A stretch of 64,000 nucleotides of DNA from a virus. Numbering within the stretch: position 1 is the stretch's first letter; each line of letters opens with the position of its first letter. The position numbers and the translations under genes were made by a program. The stretch covers positions 19,901 to 83,900 of IMG/VR virus record IMGVR_UViG_3300029955_000013. One strand, given 5' to 3'. Positions 52,715 through 59,946 of the stretch are shown here, piece by piece. The notes under the pieces were generated by a model, which was given only the letters and a program-made list of their open reading frames with translations, searched no databases and was not told the origin of the DNA.

Positions 52715-53086
52715 ATGGTAGGTATATTCGACGAGCCTATGCCGCTCGATAGGGTTAATGAGTTTCTGCAGAAGCCTACAAACATAGGCGTCGAGGCCTT
52801 CCACAAGCTGCTGTGGTGCCTCAGCATCGGGACTATAAAGTTCTTCGATAGGCTTTTAGTTGAAGGTTCGTTGTTCGAATGCATCGTCAACATAGGCTTC
52901 ATGGAGTCCAAGGGCGACATACGCAGGATGATGAAGAACAACGGCCTGAAGGTGTCGGGCAAGATGCTGACGGAGAAGTTCGTCGTGTCGGAAGATTGCT
53001 GGTTTGATGTTGAAGGTTCAAAGATAAAGTTTCTCGTGTTGCAGAAGGGCAGGAAAAGTTTTGACTTACTATTTAAAGTTATATAA
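52715..53086 (+). CDS. Orphan S4 RNA-binding domain protein (TyrRS C-terminus-like)
   Basis: 123 residues. ESKGDIRRMMKNNGLKVSGKMLTEKFVV ... KIKFLVLQKGRKSFDLLFKV matches the S4 domain at the C-terminus of tyrosyl-tRNA synthetases (S-x-[GS]-[ED]-x-R-R-x-[IM]-x-x-x-G-[LV]-x-[VI]-[SN]-G ... LVLxKGKKxF). The catalytic part is absent from this region. Residues 1-55 are an N-terminal extension. It may bind tRNA or rRNA; either an independent RNA-binding factor or half of a split enzyme. Confidence 0.7.
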   Translation: MVGIFDEPMPLDRVNEFLQKPTNIGVEAFHKLLWCLSIGTIKFFDRLLVEGSLFECIVNIGFMESKGDIRRMMKNNGLKVSGKMLTEKFVVSEDCWFDVEGSKIKFLVLQKGRKSFDLLFKVI

Positions 53087-53093
53087 ATTTTGA

Positions 53094-53621
53094 ATGAAAG
53101 CGAACAAATTAGACGAGTTGAACACTACATCTTACGCGAAAGCTATGGACAGCACTGAAAACTTCCCCTTTGCGCAGATGCTTGCGGGCGACAACAAGGA
53201 TTTTAAGAATCGTGCCGACAAAATGGCAAACGTCAACAGCCTTGCGAAAAGAGGCTTCGAGGCGAGCTGGAATAAGGAGTTCAAGGGTACGCCCATAACC
53301 TTCATAGGCAAGAAGACGAACAAGGCTTATACCTACCCTGTTTTTGGCTTGAAGTTCAACGCGAACTACACGAACTTCGACATACTTTTGTCTACGGACG
53401 GCGATCTCGGCAGGTCCTTGATTTGGGTCAAGAATCCTTTGTACATAGACCAGCACGGCATGGAAAAAATCGCTCCCGAGCCAGTGACGTTGGACCCGAA
53501 GTCGAGGGAAATGTTCAAGAAGATGTTCTCGTTTGGTTTCAGTGCGGATCATGCCAGCAGGGGTCAGATAGGTGAGAGCATTGTGGAAAAGATAATGAAA
53601 GAAGCTGTAAGCAGCAAATAA
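53094..53621 (+). CDS. Protein of unknown function
   Basis: 175 residues. A helical, charged N-terminus (KMANVNSLAKRGFEASWNKEF) and a central beta region (PVFGLKFNANYTNFDILLSTDGDLGRSLIWVKN). Its TAA is directly followed by tRNA-Ser(GGA). No family recognised. Confidence 0.55.
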   Translation: MKANKLDELNTTSYAKAMDSTENFPFAQMLAGDNKDFKNRADKMANVNSLAKRGFEASWNKEFKGTPITFIGKKTNKAYTYPVFGLKFNANYTNFDILLSTDGDLGRSLIWVKNPLYIDQHGMEKIAPEPVTLDPKSREMFKKMFSFGFSADHASRGQIGESIVEKIMKEAVSSK

Positions 53622-53710
53622 GGAGAGGTGCCCGAGTGGTTGATGGGGCTCGCCTGGAAAGCGTGTTGTCGGGTCAAACTGGCACAAGGGTTCGAATCCC
53701 TTCCTCTCCT
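53622..53710 (+). tRNA. tRNA-Ser (GGA)
   Basis: GGAGAGG/CCTCTCC acceptor, anticodon loop CTGGAAA with CTCGC/GCGTG stem, long variable arm, T-arm AAGGG-TTCGAAT-CCCTT. Confidence 0.87.
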
Positions 53711-53791
53711 CCGAATTTAATTTTCGATTAGTGTTTGTTTGGTTTTCTATGATATTTTTTATACGAATATTTAAAAACCAAACAGCCCTGA

Positions 53792-55486
53792 ATGAATCTA
53801 CACGATCTAAACATATACTTACAACAGGTCAAAAATGCTAATAGGCCGCTCGTGTTAGATCCGAGAATAAAGCTTTCAATACCGCAGCAGGAGGCCATAG
53901 AAATTGGCGGTGGTGGAGGCATAGTAGAAATCGCTCTCGCGGACATTACAACTCTCATAAGTACTTCTTCTTTATCGCCAGGCACTTACTACGTTATTAG
54001 TGGCGTCGACGTCGGTTTATACGGAGGCACGACGATAATACTGCAAGCTATTACGGCTTCATACATGGCGCAGTCCGGCTTCGGACAGTTCCAGAACCCT
54101 TTGTATTCATCGTATTCGATGTGGGATCCAGGCAACTCATACGAGACCGGCATGTACGCGATATGGGGCGGCAAGGTTTGGGTGAGCAGCAACGGCGAGA
54201 CAGGCAGCTCTATAGACCGCTTTAACCTTGATGATAACTGGACGGTAGTCAACGACCAATCTTTCTACAATACGGTTTGGGACCAGATAACTTATTCTTT
54301 TCAGTTTGATTTCATTACATCAAGGTTTGACGTAAACGTGAACAATTATGTCGCATGCGATTACGTCTCCAATGAGTGGTTCGAGGAAGGAACTCGTTCT
54401 ATAGCCGTGTTCAAATGGGGTTACTATTCGAATTTCGAGCAGGTAGTTTCTGATTGCTTCATAGAGAACTCTTACATAGATTGTTTGAACGTGCTTGGCT
54501 CGATCCAGAACTTGAACATGACAAACTACAGCTACGTTTCTGGCCTATACCTCGACGCCGACTCCATATTCGGCGTGGCGAACATAGAGAATTTTTGCTA
54601 CATAACGGGGATAACGATAACAGGCTCTGAGGTTTATAATTTGCATTTGAACAACGCGAGCTATATGTCGAGTGTTACTTTTGCCAATGCTTCTGTTTTA
54701 AACCTTGATATGTTCAACGAGTCCTCAATTAGCGACAGCACGATTACTTCTGGTGCTTTTGAGGACGTTTTATTGTCGAACACCTCTATTTGGACTAATA
54801 ATAATCTGACGAGTAGCACTGTAAACGGGTGTGTCTTCGTTAATAATTCTTACTTGGGTTCGAACACGTTAAACAGTTCTGAGATGAACAACGTGAACCT
54901 TGACGGCTCTTCTATTGGCTCTTTGAATTTGACGGAATCTTACATAAACTTTTTGTACATGAGGGATGGAGAGTTTGGCAACTTTACCACCACTTCTTCT
55001 ACTCTGAACAATGTGTTTATTGATGCTTTTACTGTTTATCCGGCATCTGTAGACGGAATAATTTGGGGCGTTGCGAGGTTCATAGTTAACACGATCAATT
55101 ACCAGTTTGGCTTAAGCTTTAGCGGTGATGATGGCGCAGGTGGCATAGGAGCCATAACGTTGCCTTATATGATGGTGCCTGGCGGCTTCTACATCGAGAG
55201 GGTTATAATAAGCCAGCAGAACATGGCTGGAGATCCAGGGGCTGTCATCAACCTCGGCATATCAAACGGGACCGGTACGGAAGGAATCAACAACACCACT
55301 GGCTTGAAGTCAAACCTCGACAACAAGATTTCCTATTTCGACATGTCTAACGGCTTGGTGTCCGGCCTGCCGTCCGGAGGTATGAGTACTATAGTCGCGT
55401 CAGTCCAGAATGACGTAATATCTGAAGGCACCTGGGAGGTTGAGATAGTCTTAAAAAATATTAATTATGTTTCAACAAACGAATAA
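53792..55486 (+). CDS. Beta-helix tail fibre or adhesion protein
   Basis: 564 residues. An N-terminal attachment part (residues 1-80), a middle (about 180-420) of repeated short turns such as NLHLNNASYMSSVTFANASVLNLDMFNESSISDSTI and NNVNLDGSSIGSLNLTESYI, the pattern of a right-handed parallel beta-helix, and a C-terminal jelly-roll-like domain (GGFYIERVIISQQ ... GTWEVEIVLKNI). Such proteins bind or cleave cell-surface polymers. A TATTTAAA box lies 16 bases before the ATG. It stands apart from the other fibre genes. Confidence 0.7.
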   Translation: MNLHDLNIYLQQVKNANRPLVLDPRIKLSIPQQEAIEIGGGGGIVEIALADITTLISTSSLSPGTYYVISGVDVGLYGGTTIILQAITASYMAQSGFGQFQNPLYSSYSMWDPGNSYETGMYAIWGGKVWVSSNGETGSSIDRFNLDDNWTVVNDQSFYNTVWDQITYSFQFDFITSRFDVNVNNYVACDYVSNEWFEEGTRSIAVFKWGYYSNFEQVVSDCFIENSYIDCLNVLGSIQNLNMTNYSYVSGLYLDADSIFGVANIENFCYITGITITGSEVYNLHLNNASYMSSVTFANASVLNLDMFNESSISDSTITSGAFEDVLLSNTSIWTNNNLTSSTVNGCVFVNNSYLGSNTLNSSEMNNVNLDGSSIGSLNLTESYINFLYMRDGEFGNFTTTSSTLNNVFIDAFTVYPASVDGIIWGVARFIVNTINYQFGLSFSGDDGAGGIGAITLPYMMVPGGFYIERVIISQQNMAGDPGAVINLGISNGTGTEGINNTTGLKSNLDNKISYFDMSNGLVSGLPSGGMSTIVASVQNDVISEGTWEVEIVLKNINYVSTNE

Positions 55487-55788
55487 TGGGCAAACACAAA
55501 GATCTTATTAACGCTGTTAAGAAGGACAGCTTCGATAAAAACAAAAAATTGCTCGTGCAGCCGAACGAAAAAACCATGAAGATAGCTGTCGCCGACTTTA
55601 TCACGTTCGTGTCTAAGGTCTACAAGAGCACTTCGGCCCAAGCTATGAACGCAATAACGAATGGCGACGTATCAGTTAACGGCGAGATAGTGAGCGTGAC
55701 TACATACATAGTTAAGGCTGGTGATGTGGTTAGGGTGGACATAGGCCACTACCTAAGGAATTCTGGGTACATGGCTGTGGCCGAGTAA
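55486..55788 (+). CDS. Second small S4-like RNA-binding protein
   Basis: 100 residues. FVSKVYKSTSAQAMNAITNGDVSVNGEIVSVTTYIVKAGDVVRVDIG matches the S4 pattern (helix, then G-x-V-x-VNG-x-x-V ... K-x-GD-x-V-x-V). The N-terminus is basic (MGKHKDLINAVKKDSFDKNKK). It starts in TAATGG overlap with the fibre gene. It may bind rRNA or tRNA. Confidence 0.6.
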   Translation: MGKHKDLINAVKKDSFDKNKKLLVQPNEKTMKIAVADFITFVSKVYKSTSAQAMNAITNGDVSVNGEIVSVTTYIVKAGDVVRVDIGHYLRNSGYMAVAE

Positions 55789-55831
55789 ATATTTTTACGT
55801 TCCGTGGATTATCTATAATATTGTGTTATAA

Positions 55832-56287
55832 ATGGAAGCGAGAACAATAAAATCTACCAAGAGGATAGCCCTCGTAGCACACGACAACAAGAAAGCCGAC
55901 CTGGTCGACTGGGCGGTCTTCAACAAGACGACGCTTTCTAAGCACGAAATATATGCCACTGGCACTACTGGCAAGCTGCTCGAGGATAATCTCGGCATAG
56001 AGGTTGTAAAGCTAATGAGCGGGCCTTACGGTGGCGACCAGCAGATAGGATCTATGATCGCAGAGGGAAACCTCGACATGCTTATCTTCTTCTGGGATCC
56101 TCTCGAGGCTCAGCCGCATGATAGCGATGTTAAGGCGCTGCTTAGGCTTGGCGTTCTGTGGAACATACCGATAGCGTGCTGCAGGTCTACTGCCGATTTT
56201 ATTCTAACATCGAAGCTGATGGACCAGGATTATGAGCCTTTCCTTCCGGATTATGGCACTTACCTTTCGAGGGATGATAAAAATTAA
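55832..56287 (+). CDS. mgsA: Methylglyoxal synthase
   Basis: 151 residues, the usual length. All catalytic features are present: [11 protein letters not shown] with His17, [10 protein letters not shown] phosphate loop (41-50), [16 protein letters not shown] with Asp69 as base, [21 protein letters not shown] with His96 and Asp99, and CRSTADFI. The enzyme converts dihydroxyacetone phosphate to methylglyoxal and phosphate, a bypass of lower glycolysis that releases phosphate and makes a toxic aldehyde. It is followed after 3 bases by a nucleotidase gene. Rare as a phage metabolic gene. Confidence 0.92.
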   Translation: MEARTIKSTKRIALVAHDNKKADLVDWAVFNKTTLSKHEIYATGTTGKLLEDNLGIEVVKLMSGPYGGDQQIGSMIAEGNLDMLIFFWDPLEAQPHDSDVKALLRLGVLWNIPIACCRSTADFILTSKLMDQDYEPFLPDYGTYLSRDDKN

Positions 56288-56290
56288 TAT

Positions 56291-56734
56291 ATGAGGCGAA
56301 TTTACGTGGACATGGATGACACACTCTGCAAGTTTATGCAGAGGTACCAGGAGATGATGCAAAAGAACCCGTCTATACGCTACCCCCAGTCGCAATACGG
56401 CTTCTTTACGGACCTCGAGCCGATAGACGACGCAATATCAAGCATGCACACGTTGCGCGAGGTGTATGACGTCTGGATACTCACCAGGCCGTCCTACATG
56501 AATCCGCTGTGCTACACCGAGAAGAGGGTTTGGGTGGAGAAGCACTTAGGCATCAATTTTTGCAAGAAGCTGATACTTTGCCCGGATAAGTCTTTATTGA
56601 AGGGTGATTACCTCATTGACGACATAAAGTGGCCTGGTTTCGAGGGTGAGCAGATACTTTTCGGGTCTGAGAAGTATAGGAATTGGAAAGCTGTAATAGA
56701 TTACTTATATTGGGATAAATACTGGGAGAGGTAA
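56291..56734 (+). CDS. HAD-family 5'(3')-deoxyribonucleotidase-like
   Basis: 147 residues. DMDDTLCKF (7-15) gives the nucleophile and acid/base Asp pair, ILTRPS is motif II, and LLKGDYLIDDIKWPGF provides the motif III Lys and motif IV acidic residues. Family members remove phosphate from (deoxy)nucleoside monophosphates. It overlaps the next gene by one base (TAATGG). Confidence 0.82.
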   Translation: MRRIYVDMDDTLCKFMQRYQEMMQKNPSIRYPQSQYGFFTDLEPIDDAISSMHTLREVYDVWILTRPSYMNPLCYTEKRVWVEKHLGINFCKKLILCPDKSLLKGDYLIDDIKWPGFEGEQILFGSEKYRNWKAVIDYLYWDKYWER

Positions 56735-56925
56735 TGGAAAAATACAAGGGTTATACCGAGGAGGATGGCATAGTGTACGTGCAGGATCCGGTATCCGGCC
56801 ACTACACTGTTTTCCTCGCAAGAAGGCCTTACGTCATTGCTGAGGATGAAACAAAAGAGAAGGCGAAAGATCGACTTATGAACTTACTTGATATATTTGT
56901 AGACATGGAGGGACTGAACAGATGA
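56734..56925 (+). CDS. HicB-like or small beta-rich protein
   Basis: 63 residues. YKGYTEEDGIVYVQDPVSGHYTVFLARRPYVIAEDETKEKAKDRLMNLLDIFV has the strand-strand-helix order of HicB-like domains. No toxin partner. It overlaps the next gene by 4 bases. Confidence 0.5.
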   Translation: MEKYKGYTEEDGIVYVQDPVSGHYTVFLARRPYVIAEDETKEKAKDRLMNLLDIFVDMEGLNR

Positions 56926-57182
56926 TAGCTAATTGGATGGTGCTTTGTTATAAGGATAACGGGCCTGTGGAAGACGGCAGGAACATAATCGTAAAGCACA
57001 CTTGTGTGTATGAGGACGAGCCGAACGATAATGACATAACAAGTCTCATTAACGAGCTTAGCACTGTTGCAGACTTCGGTATGGTTGGTGACGAGGATTA
57101 CGATATGGCCAAGTTCAATCGCAATACTGAAATGGGTCAGTTCTGGTTTAAGCAGATGAATATACCAGAGGGGATAATTTAA
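56922..57182 (+). CDS. Small acidic protein, unknown
   Basis: 86 residues, acidic, Asn/Asp-rich (VYEDEPNDNDITSLINELSTVADFGMVGDEDYDMAKF). In an operon between nucleotide-metabolism genes. No family recognised. Confidence 0.5.
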   Translation: MIANWMVLCYKDNGPVEDGRNIIVKHTCVYEDEPNDNDITSLINELSTVADFGMVGDEDYDMAKFNRNTEMGQFWFKQMNIPEGII

Positions 57183-57190
57183 AAGATTTA

Positions 57191-57586
57191 ATGGCAAGAA
57201 TATTTTTGGGCGGAACATGTAACAATTCTACATGGAGAGATGATTTGATTAAGAAGTTGGAAGTAGATTACTTTAATCCAGTAGTACCAGACTGGACGGA
57301 GGAGGCTTACCAACAGGAGTTGGCAGAGCGAGAAACTTGTGACAAGTGTTTGTATGTGATAACGCCTAAGATGACAGGCGTTTATTCGATAGCTGAAGTA
57401 GTTGATGATTCGAATAAGAGGCCTGAAAAGACCGTGTTTTGTTTCATTGGATTCGATCAGGGGTTGGCCTTCGACAAGGGACAGGCCAAGAGCCTCGACA
57501 AGGTTGGCGTGATGGTCGAAAGCAATGGCGGCAAGTACTTAAAGACGCTTGATCAGGTTGCCAATTATCTCAACAGCAGTATATAA
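57191..57586 (+). CDS. Nucleoside 2-deoxyribosyltransferase-like protein
   Basis: 131 residues. RIFLGGTCNNSTWRDDLIKKLEVDYFNPVVPDWTEEAYQQELAERETCD and YVITPKMTGVYSIAEVVDDSN match the deoxyribosyltransferase-like family (GGTCN start, NPVVPDW, Y-x-I-[ST]-P, S-x-A-E with catalytic Glu). Such proteins cleave or swap the N-glycosidic bond of deoxynucleosides or nucleotides. Grouped with nucleotidase and RdgB-like genes. Confidence 0.8.
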   Translation: MARIFLGGTCNNSTWRDDLIKKLEVDYFNPVVPDWTEEAYQQELAERETCDKCLYVITPKMTGVYSIAEVVDDSNKRPEKTVFCFIGFDQGLAFDKGQAKSLDKVGVMVESNGGKYLKTLDQVANYLNSSI

Positions 57587-57596
57587 TATTATACAT

Positions 57597-57668
57597 GGCG
57601 TATTCGTATAATGGCAAGTACAAAGCTCTCATAAAGCTTCGGAGGTGGTTCGATTCCACTATACGCTA
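57597..57668 (+). tRNA. tRNA-Met-type (CAT), second
   Basis: GGCGTAT/ATACGCT acceptor, anticodon arm AAGCT-CTCATAA-AGCTT, T-arm GGTGG-TTCGATT-CCACT. Confidence 0.85.
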
Positions 57669-57678
57669 CTTTTTTCAA

Positions 57679-57750
57679 ATGGTAAAGTACCTTTGGTTTG
57701 TAACCTATAAGGCCTTGTTCATTGGGCCAGCTAACCAACGAATTTTTTGA
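57679..57750 (+). CDS. Possible 23-residue peptide gene
   Basis: A short frame (MVKYLWFVTYKALFIGPANQ...) ends in TGA immediately before the ATG of the next gene. No promoter of its own. May be chance. Confidence 0.25.
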   Translation: MVKYLWFVTYKALFIGPANQRIF

Positions 57751-57969
57751 ATGGAAGTAACCAGTGTTGTTGTGAGCGATTTATTTTATGTCGGCGATGG
57801 TTTTTCACCGAGGAAAGAGGCGGTAATAACATTCAATTACGATCCTGAAATAATACAGGATCTTTATGGATTAAATACTTTTGACTTAGAGGAGCAGCTT
57901 GCGGAGATTTATGGAAAAAAATTGATAAGAGCTCTTGTAGATTACAAGGTTTGCACAACTGAGAAATAA
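57751..57969 (+). CDS. Small protein, unknown
   Basis: 72 residues, mixed alpha/beta, acidic middle (DPEIIQDLYGLNTFDLEEQLAEIYGKKL). Its stop lies 2 bases before a tRNA. No family recognised. Confidence 0.5.
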   Translation: MEVTSVVVSDLFYVGDGFSPRKEAVITFNYDPEIIQDLYGLNTFDLEEQLAEIYGKKLIRALVDYKVCTTEK

Positions 57970-57971
57970 TA

Positions 57972-58044
57972 TGCAGGTTAGAGCAGTGGTAGCTCGCCAG
58001 GTTCATTTCCTGGAGGTCATGGCGTTCGAATCCCATACCCGCAA
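57972..58044 (+). tRNA. tRNA-Met-type (CAT), third
   Basis: Anticodon arm CCAGG-TTCATTT-CCTGG, D-arm GAGC-AGTGGTA-GCTC, T-loop TTCGAAT; acceptor TGCAGGT/ACCCGCA with one mismatch. Its loop lacks the usual purine after the anticodon. Confidence 0.78.
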
Positions 58045-58049
58045 CAGAG

Positions 58050-58197
58050 TTTAAATAATACAACGCTCCGTGCGTCTGAAGGTAGGGCCGAAAGGTTAGC
58101 ACCGTTCCCGTATTATTAAAGTGCGATTTTCAACTCACCCCGCCTGGGATAGCATCCCAGGTCCGACCATCCTCACGAGGGATGGTTTCTTTTTTTT
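58050..58197 (+). ncRNA. Candidate structured RNA ending in a terminator
   Basis: AATAATAC (58054-58061) pairs with GTATTATT (58110-58117) and encloses two hairpins, ACGC-TCCGT-GCGT (58063-58075) and a GAAA-loop hairpin between GGT (58081) and ACC (58101), giving a three-way junction. Two more hairpins follow: CCTGGGAT/ATCCCAGG (58143-58161) and the terminator. No open frame fits. No known riboswitch class was recognised. Confidence 0.55.
58166..58197 (+). terminator. Intrinsic terminator
   Basis: ACCATCC (58166-58172) pairs with GGATGGT (58180-58186), followed by a long T-run. Confidence 0.85.
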
Positions 58198-58246
58198 ACG
58201 TATGCTTTGGGGAATCGCTTGTATATTCGTATCAAATTGAAAAGTA

Positions 58247-58825
58247 ATGGACAAGCCGTCTCTGATATTCGCCACGAACAACCAGGACAAGATAAGGGAA
58301 GTTGTTTCATACTTGGGCGACACGTTCGACGTGATAACGCTCAAGCAGGCCAACATCGACATAGACATCCCGGAACCGTACGACACAATACAGGAAAACG
58401 CTTTTATCAAGGCGAAGACTATCTACAACATGACCGGCAATAACTGCTTTAGCGAAGACACCGGCTTCTTCGTTGACGCATTGTACGGCAAACCCGGCGT
58501 TAAGGCGGCAAGGTATGCCGGCGAAAAGGCCACGTACCAGCAGAATATCGACAAGATGCTTTCAGAAATGCAAGGAAAGGCTAACAGGAGGGCCTATTTC
58601 AGGACGTGCATGATACTGCTGGTTAATGGTGTTCAGTATTCATTCGAAGGCGATTGTTTCGGCACCATAACCGAAGAACGACACGGCACCGGCTTTGGCT
58701 ACGATCCAATTTTTATACCTGATGGCGCCGATAAGACCTTCTCTGAAATGGACGTGAGCGAAAAAGCCCTGTACAGCCATAGGATTAGTGCGCTTAAGAA
58801 AATGATTAGTTTTCTCGGTAGGTAA
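58247..58825 (+). CDS. rdgB: dITP/XTP pyrophosphatase (RdgB/HAM1 family)
   Basis: 192 residues, full family length. LIFATNNQDKIREV gives the ATxNxxK-type substrate loop, IPEPYDTIQENAFIKAKTIY the metal-binding Glu, FSEDTGFFVDALYGKPGVKAARYAG the catalytic Asp, GTGFGYDPIFIPDG the base pocket and SHRISALKKM the closing SHR motif. The enzyme cleaves dITP and XTP to monophosphates and keeps deaminated bases out of DNA. It is a single gene between two terminators. Confidence 0.9.
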   Translation: MDKPSLIFATNNQDKIREVVSYLGDTFDVITLKQANIDIDIPEPYDTIQENAFIKAKTIYNMTGNNCFSEDTGFFVDALYGKPGVKAARYAGEKATYQQNIDKMLSEMQGKANRRAYFRTCMILLVNGVQYSFEGDCFGTITEERHGTGFGYDPIFIPDGADKTFSEMDVSEKALYSHRISALKKMISFLGR

Positions 58826-58946
58826 GTATATAAATCATAATAGAACTCAATGAGCCTCTCCACGATGCGCAACTACACAGAACTGAATTAACAGTTATCG
58901 CGCTTGGTCAATCATGATACACGGCCAGCGAGTGAGTCATTTTATT

Positions 58947-58996
58947 AGAATGCAGGATGATGCCTCTGTCGGGCGTTTTTCCTGCATTCTTGTTTT
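58947..58996 (+). terminator. Intrinsic terminator
   Basis: AGAATGCAGGA (58947-58957) pairs perfectly with TCCTGCATTCT (58980-58990) around an inner hairpin, followed by TGTTTTG. The 58826-58946 stretch before it holds no gene. Confidence 0.8.
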
Positions 58997-59021
58997 GCAT
59001 ATATTCATGCAAAGTAAATGA

Positions 59022-59270
59022 ATGTTAGAGGAAAGCGGTTTTATAAATGGAACTGATTTGGTGTTTACGGATATATCATCCGAGGATTTCAGGGTGTATG
59101 AGTTCGAGGCGATGAATCTCGTCAGGATAGAAAAGCCTTTGAGGTTGCACGTTAGCGCAAGCGGCGGCCACAGAATATTTGACGCACAGGGATTCAGCCA
59201 TTACATACCGTCTGGATGGCGCCGGCTTATGTGGAAGGCTAAGCCTGGCCAACCGAACTTCGTGAAATAA
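59022..59270 (+). CDS. Small phage protein, unknown
   Basis: 82 residues (FTDISSEDFRVYEFEAMNLVRIEKPLRLHVSASGGHRIFDAQGFSHYIPSGW), compact and beta-rich; the type recurs in phages as an unassigned protein. A terminator hairpin starts right after its stop. Confidence 0.55.
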   Translation: MLEESGFINGTDLVFTDISSEDFRVYEFEAMNLVRIEKPLRLHVSASGGHRIFDAQGFSHYIPSGWRRLMWKAKPGQPNFVK

Positions 59271-59275
59271 TTTAT

Positions 59276-59297
59276 GGCACCTCTGGTGCTTTTTTTA
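59276..59297 (+). terminator. Intrinsic terminator
   Basis: GCACC (59277-59281) pairs with GGTGC (59285-59289) followed by TTTTTTT. Confidence 0.7.
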
Positions 59298-59310
59298 TGT
59301 CCTATTTTAA

Positions 59311-59318
59311 TATTTAAA
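59311..59318 (+). promoter_or_regulatory. TATTTAAA box
   Basis: 6 bases before the ATG at 59325, just after a terminator. Confidence 0.5.
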
Positions 59319-59324
59319 ACTGTA

Positions 59325-59930
59325 ATGAAGAACTTACAAGATATAACACTTGACGACGTCAAGACGCTATTGGTCTCGAAATCTTATAAAACATTTACGG
59401 ACGGCAAGCCTAACATAGTCGGCATAAGGAACGCTTCGCCGGACGCCGATGATTCATTCAACGACCTGTGTTGGGTGTGGTGGACGGATGGCGGCCAGGA
59501 GGTGTCTCACAGCTATACGATTACGACCCACCCGGGCTTCACCTACCTGCAGAATCCGATCGCGGGCACTACTGGGACTGCGATTCTCGTTCCGGGCCAG
59601 TATTTTGACACATGGGAGCTCGGGATGCATAAAGGCAAGCAGTTCGCGTTATGTCAGAATGATGGGCCTGTAAAGGTCTACAGGGACAATAATAAGGACA
59701 CCATACTTACTTGCGATCCTAAAACGATAGAGTCGGGGTACTTCGGGATTGATTTGCACCACGGTTCTATAAACGACACGAACGTGATAGGCCCTTGGTC
59801 CGCCGGCTGCCAGGTCTGGCGCTTTAGCGGGCCGCACGAGGACCTGATGCAGGATTTAAAGGCGTTGTCTGCGAAGTACGGCTACAGCTCTTTTTCTTAT
59901 ACGTTGGTTAACCAGGAAGACTTCGCCTAA
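59325..59930 (+). CDS. Putative cell-wall enzyme with YkuD-like HG...SAGCQ signature
   Basis: 201 residues from the ATG at 59325; an upstream in-frame ATG lies within a terminator and is rejected. Order: IVGIRNASPDADDSFNDLCWVWW, TYLQNPIAGTTGTAILVPGQYFDTWELGMHKGK, VYRDNNKD, then GIDLHHGSINDTNVIGPWSAGCQVW. The last part has the His ... Ser-x-Gly-Cys spacing of L,D-transpeptidase (YkuD) active sites; proteins of this layout are seen in phage lysis or tail regions. Either peptidoglycan hydrolysis or cross-link editing is possible. Confidence 0.5.
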   Translation: MKNLQDITLDDVKTLLVSKSYKTFTDGKPNIVGIRNASPDADDSFNDLCWVWWTDGGQEVSHSYTITTHPGFTYLQNPIAGTTGTAILVPGQYFDTWELGMHKGKQFALCQNDGPVKVYRDNNKDTILTCDPKTIESGYFGIDLHHGSINDTNVIGPWSAGCQVWRFSGPHEDLMQDLKALSAKYGYSSFSYTLVNQEDFA

Positions 59931-59938
59931 TATTTAAA
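59931..59938 (+). promoter_or_regulatory. TATTTAAA box before the last structural operon
   Basis: 8 bases before the ATG at 59947. A related box (TATTTAAG) at 61331 precedes the next gene. Confidence 0.5.
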
Positions 59939-59946
59939 AAATAAAA

